Assembly: GCF_026000115.1 (NCBI RefSeq)
Contig: NZ_AP026867.1
Coordinates: 1,953,501 to 2,017,500 of the forward strand
Length of the DNA: 64,000 bases
Direction of reading: 5' to 3'
DNA from: Aureispira anguillae
Lineage (GTDB): Bacteria; Bacteroidota; Bacteroidia; Chitinophagales; Saprospiraceae
Part shown: positions 1 to 7,385 of the stretch, one piece after another
Position numbering within the stretch: the stretch's first letter is position 1
Layout of the letters: each line of letters begins with the position of its first letter
Made by a program: the position numbers and the translations under genes
Notes under the pieces: generated by a model
The model's database searches: none
What the model was told of the DNA's origin: nothing
The model's input: only the letters and a program-made list of their open reading frames with translations

Positions 1-711
1 CTCTTCTTCATAAAAGTCATATCCTTCCTTTATGGATTTGTTTATATATACGAAATTCTCAAATCCTTTTGAAAAATAGTAGTATGTTAACATTCTAGCA
101 AGTGTTGTTTTTCCAATGCCAGGTTGCCCAGAAATGATGACAAATTTATTTTTAGCAATTATTTTTTTGCATATATCAAGACTTTCGTTTTGAACATAAA
201 ACTTTAAAGATTCTTCAATTTTTTCAATTTCAAAATTGCTTTGATTGATTATTTTATTGTAAAGAATTTTTTTTAGAATTGTTGTGCTTGATAACCATAA
301 TTTAAAGTATTTATGTTCGATTTTCTCAAATTGACCAATCAAATTATTTAAATCATCTCTTCCTAGTATATCTTCTGTGTCCTTAATATAAGGATGGAGG
401 CAATTAGTAATTTTATCTTTTTGAGGAGGAGTAAGTCCAACTGACGTAACAACAATATATCTAGTTAACGAGGCTTCTTGAAGCTTTGGGAGCTCTTTTT
501 TTAATGATGCGATAAGGGAATTGTAACTTTTATATCTTTTACATTGGATAATTGTTTTATCCATATCTAATGTTGTGCATCTTAAATCAATTCCTAAATC
601 TTTTCCATCAGTGAAGCTCTCAATATAAACATTGAGCTTTTTTTGGAGTAAATCTCTTGTTAAGTCTTCAAATTCTGATGGAGATAGGTTTAAAAAGTTA
701 TAGTTATGCAT
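1..711 (-). CDS. Partial restriction-nuclease-like/nSTAND NTPase protein
   Basis: The gene runs leftward off the window edge, so only about 237 N-terminal residues are visible. I translated it from the minus strand. It opens with an Mrr-like, restriction-endonuclease-type region (SPSEFEDLTRDLLQ, then GIDLRC and IIQCKRYKS, a D...QxK pattern). A P-loop follows with Walker A GQPGIGKTTLAR, as in nSTAND3 NTPases. In known families this fusion belongs to STAND-type antiviral sensors whose C-terminal half recognises a phage component; that half lies outside the window. An in-frame ATG at 774 would add 21 residues. I prefer 711 because the conserved domain begins right after it. It lies behind a repressor at the rim of a mobile element, so it is probably defence cargo. 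Confidence 0.75.
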   Translation of the reverse strand, partial: MHNYNFLNLSPSEFEDLTRDLLQKKLNVYIESFTDGKDLGIDLRCTTLDMDKTIIQCKRYKSYNSLIASLKKELPKLQEASLTRYIVVTSVGLTPPQKDKITNCLHPYIKDTEDILGRDDLNNLIGQFEKIEHKYFKLWLSSTTILKKILYNKIINQSNFEIEKIEESLKFYVQNESLDICKKIIAKNKFVIISGQPGIGKTTLARMLTYYYFSKGFENFVYINKSIKEGYDFYEEE

Positions 712-842
712 AACATTATTGTGTTTGGGGAAGATTGGCTTAATAATACAAAAATGAGGAACTTTTAAGACCATGGTTTATTTACATCTTTACAGTAAAG
801 TCATAGCATATTTGGATTTATCTTTTTTTATTACATGCATGC

Positions 843-868
843 AATGAAAAAAAGGCAAAGCCCTTTTT
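843..868 (-). terminator. Weak rho-independent terminator after the repressor gene
   Basis: Read leftward, the sequence just past the 869-1264 gene forms a short hairpin (AAAGG/CCTTT, loop GCTTTG) followed by a T run. The stem is only 5 bp, so termination may be partial and the repressor transcript could continue into the NTPase gene. Confidence 0.45.
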
Positions 869-1264
869 TTATTTTTGTTTTCCTTCTAAGCTTTTTTCTA
901 AAATAGCAATGAGTTTATCTTTGTCTTTTAAGCGTTCCTCTTTGTCTTTTAGTTTCTCGTTAAGGTGTTGAATCTCTTTTTTTAATAACTCAATCCTACT
1001 GTTTTCTGCTTGTTCTGTAGTTGTAGTTGTGTTTTGAGGCGCATTGGACAGTAACATTTCTCCTTGACCAGATAAAATCCAATCTATATTGATTCTAGGA
1101 TCATGTTCTTTTAAAGTCTTGACCATCTTCATGGATAGGTTATTACTGCCACTAAGGTAATTTGTGTAACTCTGAGAAGTGGTATAGCCTAGAATTTTAG
1201 AAAACTCTGTTTTATTTTTTTTAAAAAAAAACCTAAGGTTTTCAAGTCTCTCTCTATCAGTCAT
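869..1264 (-). CDS. Phage-type HTH repressor with C-terminal coiled coil
   Basis: This 131-residue protein has an N-terminal helix-turn-helix region of about 70 residues (NLRFFFKKNKTEFSKILGY, then INIDWILSGQGEMLLS). 'WILSGQGEM' is a typical ending of the XRE/CI-like HTH domain in Bacteroidota phage repressors. A Thr-rich linker and a heptad-like coiled coil of about 45 residues (KEIQHLNEKLKDKEERLKDK) follow and probably mediate dimerisation. The gene is divergent from the rightward early block, and the 620-bp gap holds six TGTAGAC repeats that may be its operators. A fragment at 30534-30686 carries almost the same coiled coil, so two related repressors once existed here. The binding site is inferred. 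Confidence 0.75.
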   Translation of the reverse strand: MTDRERLENLRFFFKKNKTEFSKILGYTTSQSYTNYLSGSNNLSMKMVKTLKEHDPRINIDWILSGQGEMLLSNAPQNTTTTTEQAENSRIELLKKEIQHLNEKLKDKEERLKDKDKLIAILEKSLEGKQK

Positions 1265-1477
1265 TTTTGTTAATTAAAATATGGGACAACCTAAAAAAAT
1301 ATAATAAAAAACCTTTTGAGGTTGGTTTTTATATTTTTTTGAGTTAGCTTTGTTATATCAAAGGGGAATAGGTTATGAAGTTAAAACCCCTTTAACAAGA
1401 AAAATATTAACAATAAAAATAGCCCGACAATAACAAATAGAGCAGCAAATCAACAAGACATATTAAATTAAATAACA

Positions 1478-1535
1478 TGTAGACAAATGTAGACCATGTA
1501 GACCAATGTAGACGGGCATGTAAACAAATGTAGAC
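1478..1535. promoter_or_regulatory. Array of six TGTAGAC repeats (operator or iteron array)
   Basis: TGTAGAC occurs at 1478, 1488, 1497, 1507 and 1529, with the variant TGTAAAC at 1519. Start-to-start spacings are 10, 9, 10, 12 and 10 bp, close to one helical turn, so proteins bound to each copy would sit on one DNA face. The array lies between the leftward repressor and the rightward early genes. It could be a cooperative operator array or replication iterons; the sequence alone does not decide. Confidence 0.7.
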
Positions 1536-1639
1536 AAAATGTTAAGAAAAGGCAAAGGAAAAGAAACAAAATTCAATCAGGGAATGGGGATTGAATAGGC
1601 TTGGTCGTGCCATGTGGCATTGTTTATTTCTATGGGGAT

Positions 1640-1800
1640 AGAAGGAACAACTAGAGGGCGACCTCTGGCGATCAACTGTTAAGTGCAGGCACATCAAAAG
1701 GGTGTGCTGGTCAAATTTTGAGTGTTTCTCTAGGATCTAGTTCCTTAGTAGGGAGGACATTGCTAAAATGAGAGGGTTCGACTCCCTTTACTAGAGCAAA
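1640..1800 (+). other. Structured leader with a tRNA T-arm-like hairpin
   Basis: The 1265-1884 gap has no convincing gene but strong RNA-folding potential. GGAAC and CTAGAG near 1641-1655 can pair with CTCTAG and CTAGTTCC at 1728-1744. Inside is a 7-bp hairpin (GCACATC/GGTGTGC, loop AAAAG). At 1772-1788 a stem-loop with loop TTCGACT matches the tRNA T-arm consensus, and flanking TCTAGT/ACTAGA can pair like an acceptor stem. The whole is only about 61 nt with no room for a D arm, so I do not call a tRNA. A second copy of GGGTTCGAYTCCCTTT lies at 3966-3981. It may be a regulatory leader, a replication-control RNA or tRNA debris. Confidence 0.4.
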
Positions 1801-1884
1801 CCAATTACAAATAAACAACGGTATACAGCGACTTACTATGCTAAGTGGTGAGGCGAAGCTATGCCCCAAATCAAGTAAATTAAT

Positions 1885-2178
1885 ATGAATACAGAGACAG
1901 ACAACAACAGTAGTGCTGAGTCAGATGCTCAAGCGGCTAATTTTCATGAGCATGTAAAAAATACCTTGTCGGTATCGGCTTATAAGAATTTGCCAAAGGC
2001 TTTGGGCTATGGTAGGCGAAAAACAACGATGTTATTATTAGATCCCAGTAAAATGGAACTAGAAACCATGGAGAAAATGGCGGCGTTCTTAGGGGGCAAT
2101 CTGCGTACGATGATTGACCGTTATCAAATGGGGTATGATGTATTGAGCATCAGAGCATATAAAAAATTAATGAGCTAA
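1885..2178 (+). CDS. Small putative DNA-binding early protein
   Basis: A 97-residue protein with an acidic, polar N-terminus of about 25 residues. A compact helical domain follows (NLPKALGYGRRKTTMLLLDP, then TMEKMAAFLGGNLRTMID). The spacing resembles small XRE/Cro-like proteins of Bacteroidota phages and elements, but no motif is diagnostic. It is the first gene of the rightward block beyond the TGTAGAC array, a usual position for a Cro-like regulator. It is followed 19 bp later by an excisionase-like gene. Its role is inferred from position. Confidence 0.6.
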   Translation: MNTETDNNSSAESDAQAANFHEHVKNTLSVSAYKNLPKALGYGRRKTTMLLLDPSKMELETMEKMAAFLGGNLRTMIDRYQMGYDVLSIRAYKKLMS

Positions 2179-2197
2179 ACTAAAAAAAAGTAGGCGC

Positions 2198-2509
2198 ATG
2201 GATGAAACACTTAAGGCCCATTTGATGGACCTGATAGATCGACAAAATGAAATAATAATTCAGCAGGGAGCGAAACTGGATGCATTAGAAGAGGAGATCG
2301 AAAAAGGAGAGATCTATAAAAATAATTTTGTAACCACGAGGGAGGTGTCCCGAATTTTAGGATTAAAGCCAAGAACAATAAGGAAGTACAACTATGACGG
2401 GCTTTTGACAGGAAAGAAGCGAAAAAAAGAAGGAATGCTTTATTTCCCATTAAAACAGGTCATGGAATACCGAAGGGAAAACTTCAAGCATTGGGCTTTT
2501 TTTGAATGA
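2198..2509 (+). CDS. Excisionase-like winged HTH protein (HTH_17/MerR-like)
   Basis: 103 residues. The N-terminal third is a helix (LMDLIDRQNEIIIQQGAKLD) with coiled-coil character. Residues 45-95 form a MerR/excisionase-type domain: 'VTTREVSRILGLKPRTIRKY' is the usual HTH_17 pattern and 'GLLTGKKR' is the wing. Such proteins bend DNA at att sites or control early promoters. The element also keeps the stub of a tyrosine recombinase at 24438-24585, so an Xis role is plausible, but a plain transcription regulator fits equally well. Confidence 0.7.
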   Translation: MDETLKAHLMDLIDRQNEIIIQQGAKLDALEEEIEKGEIYKNNFVTTREVSRILGLKPRTIRKYNYDGLLTGKKRKKEGMLYFPLKQVMEYRRENFKHWAFFE

Positions 2510-2527
2510 TTAAAATTAAAAAATACT

Positions 2528-2776
2528 ATGAACAGAATAACAAAATGGCTCTTCTTTGGAGGAACGCTCTTGCTGGTTGTCACTTTTATACTGAGCTATG
2601 AAGTGAGCGCTTCGTTTACCAATAGCATCAAGGAAGAAGTGCGAGCGGTCAGGGTAGAAATTCAAGCGGTCAAGGCTCAAAACAAAGCCATCAAAGCAGA
2701 ACTCAAAGCGATTGATCAGGCAATATTTAACCGCAGAGTTTCAAATCGTATAGCGCAGCGTTTCCCACCTCAATAA
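2528..2776 (+). CDS. Small membrane-anchored coiled-coil protein
   Basis: 82 residues. A transmembrane helix at about residues 7-25 (WLFFGGTLLLVVTFILS) is followed by a heptad-rich helix (EEVRAVRVEIQAVKAQNKAI) and a short basic tail. The layout is that of an inner-membrane protein with a cytoplasmic or periplasmic oligomerisation helix. I recognise no family. It lies 18 bp after the excisionase-like gene in the same rightward run. Confidence 0.6.
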   Translation: MNRITKWLFFGGTLLLVVTFILSYEVSASFTNSIKEEVRAVRVEIQAVKAQNKAIKAELKAIDQAIFNRRVSNRIAQRFPPQ

Positions 2777-2811
2777 TCATCTTTTAAAATCATAAAACAA
2801 AATGCTAGACA

Positions 2812-3042
2812 ATGGATAAATCCATAAAAATAGTAGAAGGCACGATTAATATAGAAGCTTATATAGCCTGCCCACATTGTGATACTTATATCGATCTATT
2901 TGGAATAGACCGCTTAAACGATGATATGCAATTGAGTAAGGTTATCGCTAATGAAGATAACGAAGAGCAAGACAACTACAAAGAAATGATTACTTGCCCA
3001 GATTGTTATAAAAAGATTCAGATAGAGGGCTTGGCTTACTAA
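2812..3042 (+). CDS. Small protein with two CxxC motifs (zinc-ribbon-like)
   Basis: 76 residues with CPHC at about 21-24 and CPDC at about 63-66, separated by an acidic loop. Four cysteines in two knuckles suggest one structural zinc. Function unknown. The leader CTTTTAAAATCATAAAACAAAA recurs almost unchanged before the next gene (3099), which suggests a shared A-rich translation signal or a past duplication. A five-codon ORF begins at ATG 2802 in another frame just ahead of the real start and might modulate translation. Confidence 0.6.
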   Translation: MDKSIKIVEGTINIEAYIACPHCDTYIDLFGIDRLNDDMQLSKVIANEDNEEQDNYKEMITCPDCYKKIQIEGLAY

Positions 3043-3098
3043 GCAAAATATCAAAACTAAATAGTTAAATCACCTTTTAAAACAATCATAAAACAAAA

Positions 3099-3884
3099 AT
3101 GGAACAATACGAATTTTACATCCTTGTGGTCATCAATACGCCCAAAGAAGAAAACGCTTTGTGTTTTGCAACAGAAGCCGAAATTAACGGGGTATTGCCT
3201 GTGGATACGGATCTAAACAAAGCTTATGTCACCAAGGATTATTACGACAACGACAAAGAGCTAATCTACCTTAAAAAATCAGCAGTAGACGCTTTAGCGA
3301 TTGGTGTGGAAGGAGGCAGAAAGATTGTGCCCAACAACAAGGAAAACCGCAAGGAATTGGGATTGAAGTACAAAAAAGGCTTCCTAAAAAAGAGAAAAGT
3401 AAAAGAGCCAAAAGAAGCCGCAACTAAAAAGCCACGCTTTGCAGAATGGCTGGAGGTGTTAAAGATGGGGTTGAATTTATTGTTGACCATGAAGGAAGAA
3501 AGCAAGGCAAAAAAGCCAAGCTCCTCCGCTGCTCCCTCTATAAATCTAACCGTTTTAGCACAAAAAATTCATGCCTTAAATCAAGCCAAGGGATTTTGGG
3601 ACAAACACCGTTCTGTAGGAGAGCTGCTAATGGGGGTTACCGCAGAGCTGAGCGGAGCGATGGAGGCTTACCAAGAAAGTACGCCTGCCAATTGGGATTT
3701 GTACGATGCAGGTATTTATAGCCCCAAAGAAGCTTTTGAACACTACATTCAACATACGTTCGAGGATAAAATTGCTGGTGCCATTATTCGGCTATTAGAT
3801 TTAGCGGCAGGAATGAACATAGATATTGAGCGCCATGTTCGGGTTAAGTTGGCTTACCATTATCTGAAAGAAAATAAAGATTAG
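3099..3884 (+). CDS. MazG-like protein with altered catalytic residues
   Basis: 261 residues. The C-terminal half (about 165-260) matches the phage-type all-alpha NTP pyrophosphohydrolase (MazG-like) layout: VGELLMGVTAELSGAMEA, then FEDKIAGAIIRLLDLAAG, then IDIERHVRVKLAYHY. Active members carry ExxE and ExxD metal-binding pairs in the forms ELSEALE and ELADAII. Here these read ELSG and KIAG, so several expected metal ligands are missing. The domain may be inactive, or repurposed for nucleotide or protein binding. The N-terminal about 110 residues plus a basic linker (KKGFLKKRKVKEPKE) match nothing I know. Confidence 0.7.
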   Translation: MEQYEFYILVVINTPKEENALCFATEAEINGVLPVDTDLNKAYVTKDYYDNDKELIYLKKSAVDALAIGVEGGRKIVPNNKENRKELGLKYKKGFLKKRKVKEPKEAATKKPRFAEWLEVLKMGLNLLLTMKEESKAKKPSSSAAPSINLTVLAQKIHALNQAKGFWDKHRSVGELLMGVTAELSGAMEAYQESTPANWDLYDAGIYSPKEAFEHYIQHTFEDKIAGAIIRLLDLAAGMNIDIERHVRVKLAYHYLKENKD

Positions 3885-3963
3885 GGGTTTATAATTGTGA
3901 AGAGCTGTGTTTTGCTTTGGCAGAATGCAGCTCCATTTTAAAACGAACTGGATTGGATGCAAA

Positions 3964-3988
3964 AAGGGTTCGATTCCCTTTCTAGTCA
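3964..3988 (+). other. Second T-arm-like hairpin in the leader of the replication gene
   Basis: GGGTTCGATTCCCTTT at 3966-3981 repeats the T-arm-like element of 1774-1789 with one change (AYT). The 5-bp stem and TTCGATT loop fit the tRNA T-arm consensus. No upstream sequence pairs as a full acceptor stem, so no tRNA is called. Both copies are followed 35-50 bp later by GCGACT and TATGC, and each precedes a gene block (1885 and 4116). The 231-bp gap otherwise holds only the hairpin at 4041-4070. Confidence 0.4.
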
Positions 3989-4040
3989 CGAGGAAGCAAA
4001 CAGTTGTTTGCAAGTTACGGCGACTATATGCCGATTTAAA

Positions 4041-4070
4041 AAAGAGGGGTTTGGGAGCAACCCCCTCTTT
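4041..4070 (+). terminator. Hairpin (terminator or attenuator) before the replication gene
   Basis: AAAGAGGGG at 4041-4049 pairs with CCCCTCTTT at 4062-4070, a perfect 9-bp stem that ends in a short T run. It could terminate the first early transcript or attenuate expression of the 4116 gene 46 bp downstream. Confidence 0.55.
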
Positions 4071-4115
4071 AACATACTATCTAATCTATAAAAACACACA
4101 AGGTTTACAATAAGA

Positions 4116-5651
4116 ATGCAAACTCAAACTAACATACACCCTGAGGTTAAAAATAGTTCCCTGAGTCCTAGCTTTTATGAAATGATTGATAAAAAGGCGA
4201 CTCAGAAGGCAGGAAAAGATATGATGGCGGCTTATCAAGCCAAGCGCAAAAAGGCAGGAAAACGGGGCGGTGTAACGCCGTATACCTTTGATCTGTTTCA
4301 TGCGATCATTCGCAGCGTTGCCCCCACCATGGAGAATTTAAAGAAGCATCAAGATGGTTTGTACGAGGAATGTCGTATGCATGGAGAATATTGCTGTTTT
4401 ACGACCATTCCTAGCCTGATCACGCTCTTAAACGACACAGCGAAGCATCGAGTACTATCGCCCAATAAAAAGACCGTCTACAACCAAATTAAGAAGCTCA
4501 TGGACATTGGTATCATTACCGAAAAGGTCAACCATGTACATACAGGTTTAAGAAATCCTTATCCAGACGAACAAAGCCCCAAGGGACGAGGAAAAATCCA
4601 ATTGTGGATAAGCCCTCAGGTCTTGTGTATAAAGCCTTGCTATGAGGGTTCTGGGGCCTCTGATACCCCCTCTTTTTTTGACGTTAAAGGGGAAACTTTA
4701 CCGCAGTACGAACAAAGTTCTTTACTATATAAAGATAAAGAACTAGAATCAATCATTAATAGTCCTTTAGTTGTGGATAAAGCGGCTTTGGCTGTCGCCA
4801 AGCTTAAACCATCCAATATTCAAGATGGAGGACAAGGAAGCAAGTTAATGCCAGTTGATTCTCCAAAGATTGCGGTGCTTAATGCTCAGAAATCGGGTGA
4901 AGGACAAGGAAGCAAGTCTACACCAACCGATTCTCCAAAGATTACGCCCCGAAAAGCGTCTAAAAAGGAGCATGTTTGCGCAAAATTGTGGGATTTGATG
5001 CGTTACAACCTCTATCAAAACCAAGTGTACAACGAGCAAACCAACACGGATTGTAAATTGATGCTTGGCGAACTGTTGGATCTAGCAGCAGAGCATGTAA
5101 CGGCTTATCGACAAGCTAAAATCCAGTCGTTTCGTGAAAATCCTGCTTATTTGGCCAGCAGGCAACAAACCAAGCTGCTTAAGAACTTTGCAGCAGGACT
5201 CCCCCATGAGGAGCGCTCTGCCATTGAGATCGTTTCTCATGCCATCATCAAACAACAAAAACACGCCGACAAATACGGCTATCCACTGTATTATCCAGTC
5301 GATTATCTCAGCTCAACGGCTGCGGTCAAGGCTTTGAATTATTCCATGGATGATTGGGATCGAATACAAGCCAATTATTTTGATAAAAACAAAACGGCTA
5401 AAGCCTATTTCCAGCAAGTGCAATGGATCAACAAGCGTTACAGCAATGCCATTGAGCAAATGGAGCAGGAAGGCGCAAAGGTGGTCTATAAAGACATTGC
5501 TCAGCATTACAACCACTGGTATCAAAGCTTGAAAGATAATCCTTATTTGAACGAAGATAAAATGAAAGCCTTAGGCGATTTATTCATACAAAAATTTAAA
5601 CCACTGCTCAACGATGAACACCTCCAACGCCAAAGAAATGGCAAGCACTAA
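4116..5651 (+). CDS. Probable replication-initiator-like protein
   Basis: 511 residues. The N-terminal about 170 residues look like a winged-helix DNA-binding region of plasmid or phage Rep type (TIPSLITLLNDTAKHRVLSP, NKKTVYNQIKKLMDIGIITE, followed by basic loops). A polar linker at about 220-290 holds two similar segments (GQGSKLMPVDSPKI and GQGSKSTPTDSPKI), a small internal duplication. The rest is helical and rich in charged and aromatic residues. No helicase, primase or HUH motif is present. The long leader, structured RNA and position as the largest early gene support an initiator role, which stays an inference. It overlaps the next gene by 38 bp if that gene starts at 5614. Confidence 0.55.
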   Translation: MQTQTNIHPEVKNSSLSPSFYEMIDKKATQKAGKDMMAAYQAKRKKAGKRGGVTPYTFDLFHAIIRSVAPTMENLKKHQDGLYEECRMHGEYCCFTTIPSLITLLNDTAKHRVLSPNKKTVYNQIKKLMDIGIITEKVNHVHTGLRNPYPDEQSPKGRGKIQLWISPQVLCIKPCYEGSGASDTPSFFDVKGETLPQYEQSSLLYKDKELESIINSPLVVDKAALAVAKLKPSNIQDGGQGSKLMPVDSPKIAVLNAQKSGEGQGSKSTPTDSPKITPRKASKKEHVCAKLWDLMRYNLYQNQVYNEQTNTDCKLMLGELLDLAAEHVTAYRQAKIQSFRENPAYLASRQQTKLLKNFAAGLPHEERSAIEIVSHAIIKQQKHADKYGYPLYYPVDYLSSTAAVKALNYSMDDWDRIQANYFDKNKTAKAYFQQVQWINKRYSNAIEQMEQEGAKVVYKDIAQHYNHWYQSLKDNPYLNEDKMKALGDLFIQKFKPLLNDEHLQRQRNGKH

Positions 5652-6090
5652 AAAGAGAAAATACAAAGCGCCCTCGGTTGCTTATTTGCAGATAAAATTT
5701 AAAAACAACAGCAAGCCCAATGGTTTTAAAATAAGCAACTTTGGCAAAGATTTAAAGAAGATTGAACGGTATTTGGCAAGCGTAGAAGGAAAATGGTCTT
5801 GGGCGATTTTACGGCAAGTTAAAACAGGGAATATTTATCATTATTACCACCCCAAAACAGGACTACAGCGATTGGATCTAAAGGACTACAAAAAACAGCT
5901 TACTTCCTACTCCTTGTACATCATTCCTACCCAACAATACAAAAACCGCCATGGCAGCCAAAAGGGCATCAGTAAACGGGTTTATGATCTTAATGAGGTG
6001 ACAAAATACTGGAATAAAGATGTTTTACGGATTGATATTTACCAGGAGAAAAAATTGATTAACCGCTACCAAGGAAGATTTTTGATGTAA
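5641..6090 (+). CDS. Basic protein of unknown function
   Basis: About 149 residues from ATG 5641, or 158 from ATG 5614. I prefer 5641 because it shortens the overlap with the upstream gene to 11 bp and begins at the conserved-looking basic segment STKKRKYKAPS. The protein is rich in Lys, Tyr and Arg (GKWSWAILRQV, YHYYHPKTG), so nucleic-acid binding is possible. No known domain is visible. It is translationally linked to the following gene, whose ATG overlaps its TAA by one base. Confidence 0.5.
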   Translation, partial: ASTKKRKYKAPSVAYLQIKFKNNSKPNGFKISNFGKDLKKIERYLASVEGKWSWAILRQVKTGNIYHYYHPKTGLQRLDLKDYKKQLTSYSLYIIPTQQYKNRHGSQKGISKRVYDLNEVTKYWNKDVLRIDIYQEKKLINRYQGRFLM

Positions 6091-6494
6091 TGGATTATTA
6101 TCGACAACATTCCGTCCTAATTCAAGATAAGATCCCCTTACAATTACAGCGCTCCCATTGGCATAAATTCCATTACTGGTTAGGTCAATATCTAATTGAA
6201 ACCAAAGCGCAAAGTACGATTGACCAATTAATACAAGCTACGCTCTTACAAGCCTTCATCAAAATTTCAAAACTGATTCAACGCCTAGAACGAAGTGGCA
6301 AACCGATGAAAAGCAAAATAAGCTTACAACTTAGCCCCTCTGAAAAATACGGTTTAGAGCACAGCATCCAAGCGGTAGCTGAAGAAGTAGACAAGGATTT
6401 TGAACCCTTTTATTTAGCCTATTTACAACCCATTTTAGACCAATTTCACCAACACGACATCAATCAATCCAATCAAGGATTGAGCTTGTTATAA
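6090..6494 (+). CDS. Helical protein of unknown function
   Basis: 134 residues starting at TAATG, so probably coupled to the preceding gene. It is mostly alpha-helical and leucine- and glutamine-rich (TIDQLIQATLLQAFIKISKL, LEHSIQAVAEEVDKDFEPFY), with no membrane segment and no recognised motif. It sits in the replication block and may work with its basic upstream partner. Nothing in the sequence says how. Confidence 0.5.
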   Translation: MDYYRQHSVLIQDKIPLQLQRSHWHKFHYWLGQYLIETKAQSTIDQLIQATLLQAFIKISKLIQRLERSGKPMKSKISLQLSPSEKYGLEHSIQAVAEEVDKDFEPFYLAYLQPILDQFHQHDINQSNQGLSLL

Positions 6495-6516
6495 CCGCAT
6501 TTAAAAGACAAAAATA

Positions 6517-6753
6517 ATGGCAGTAGAAACACAAAATATCAACAAAGCCAATGTAGCCAAAGACATTCACCATTTATTAAATGGAGCGGAGCTTTGGGCT
6601 TTATTAAGAACGGACAAAAACGGCTTTGTTCACGTGCATACCGATAGTGAAACCGATTTTATGGCACTTGTCCTCTGTATATTTAAAGATCGTCCAGACC
6701 TCAAAGATGATTTGGACATGATGTTAAAATTTGAAAAAAATATAACCCCTTAG
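6517..6753 (+). CDS. Small acidic protein of unknown function
   Basis: 78 residues, acidic towards the end (DRPDLKDDLDMMLKFEKN). There is one mixed alpha/beta segment (AELWALLRTDKNGFVHVHTD). The leader TTTAAAAGACAAAAATA is similar to that of the 7386 gene, an A-rich start signal typical of this element. No family recognised. Confidence 0.5.
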   Translation: MAVETQNINKANVAKDIHHLLNGAELWALLRTDKNGFVHVHTDSETDFMALVLCIFKDRPDLKDDLDMMLKFEKNITP

Positions 6754-6756
6754 AAA

Positions 6757-7026
6757 ATGACCAACAAACAATTTATAAAGATGGGCCATTCTGCGTTCCT
6801 CATCTGGATCATAACGCTCTTAGGCATTTATTTAATTTACCAGTATGGAATAATTGTAATTTTTTGCTTGGGGCTGCTTTTTTGCTGCCTTTGGGGGCTG
6901 CTCTATTCCTTTGTAACAGTGACTTATTTTATCAATTTCCTACATTTTAAAAACTGGGTAGAATCAACGCCCTTAGACATTTATTTACTACTTGACAATA
7001 AAGAATCTGACTCCAAACACGATTAA
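6757..7026 (+). CDS. Small two-helix membrane protein
   Basis: 89 residues with two adjoining hydrophobic helices at about 13-33 (FLIWIITLLGIYLIYQYGI) and 35-60 (FCLGLLFCCLWGLLYSFVTV). The acidic tail contains a DNKESDSKHD stretch. It begins 4 bp after the previous stop and is followed 2 bp later by the next gene, so it belongs to the same transcript. Holin-like size is noted, but it is far from the amidase gene and I do not propose that role. Confidence 0.55.
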   Translation: MTNKQFIKMGHSAFLIWIITLLGIYLIYQYGIIVIFCLGLLFCCLWGLLYSFVTVTYFINFLHFKNWVESTPLDIYLLLDNKESDSKHD

Positions 7027-7027
7027 A

Positions 7028-7324
7028 ATGTACTACAAAAAACAAATTAAGACCTTAGTAGAGACAGAACGACTTGCACTCTTTTTAAGAATGTCTATTC
7101 GTCAATTGCTAAGAAAAAAAAGGATGTACGATGGTTTATTAGCTAAAAGGATCAGAAGAAAAATTGGCTGGGTAGTTTGGCCAGTTGGTTTAAACCGAAT
7201 TAAGCTATTAAACGATCCTCGATGTAAATCCATTCTGCTAAACCTATTTTGTTTAAAGGAAGCCATTCGGATCAAACGCTTTACCCAAAAATTAAACAAG
7301 ATTAGAAGCGCATTTACCAATTAA
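7028..7324 (+). CDS. Small highly basic protein
   Basis: 98 residues from ATG 7028; an upstream in-frame TTG at 6992 would overlap the previous gene and is less likely. It is dense in Arg and Lys (RQLLRKKRMY, LAKRIRRKIG), suggesting nucleic-acid binding. The central segment GWVVWPVGLNRIKLL is hydrophobic. It ends just before a hairpin at 7330-7358. No family recognised. Confidence 0.5.
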   Translation: MYYKKQIKTLVETERLALFLRMSIRQLLRKKRMYDGLLAKRIRRKIGWVVWPVGLNRIKLLNDPRCKSILLNLFCLKEAIRIKRFTQKLNKIRSAFTN

Positions 7325-7329
7325 AAAAA

Positions 7330-7358
7330 GGAGCTGCTTAGGGATAATAAGCCGCTCC
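7330..7358 (+). terminator. Intergenic hairpin after the 7028-7324 gene
   Basis: GGAGCTGCTTA pairs with TAAGCCGCTCC (11 positions, one mismatch) directly after the stop codon. There is no long T run, so it may stabilise or process the mRNA rather than end transcription. Confidence 0.45.
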
Positions 7359-7385
7359 TATTCAAAAGAATTAAAAGACAAAGAT

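Noticed and set aside
1736-1798. Possible tRNA gene (T-arm consensus plus partial acceptor pairing)
   Set aside because: Only about 61 nt, no D arm, no clear anticodon stem, and one mismatch in the acceptor. Kept as a structured leader instead.
3907-4113. 68-residue ORF in the leader of the replication gene
   Set aside because: It runs through the T-arm-like element and the 4041 hairpin, has no recognisable protein character, and would not explain the structure.
6757-7026. Holin for the amidase
   Set aside because: Small two-helix protein of suitable size, but it lies about 10 kb from the lysis genes within the replication block.
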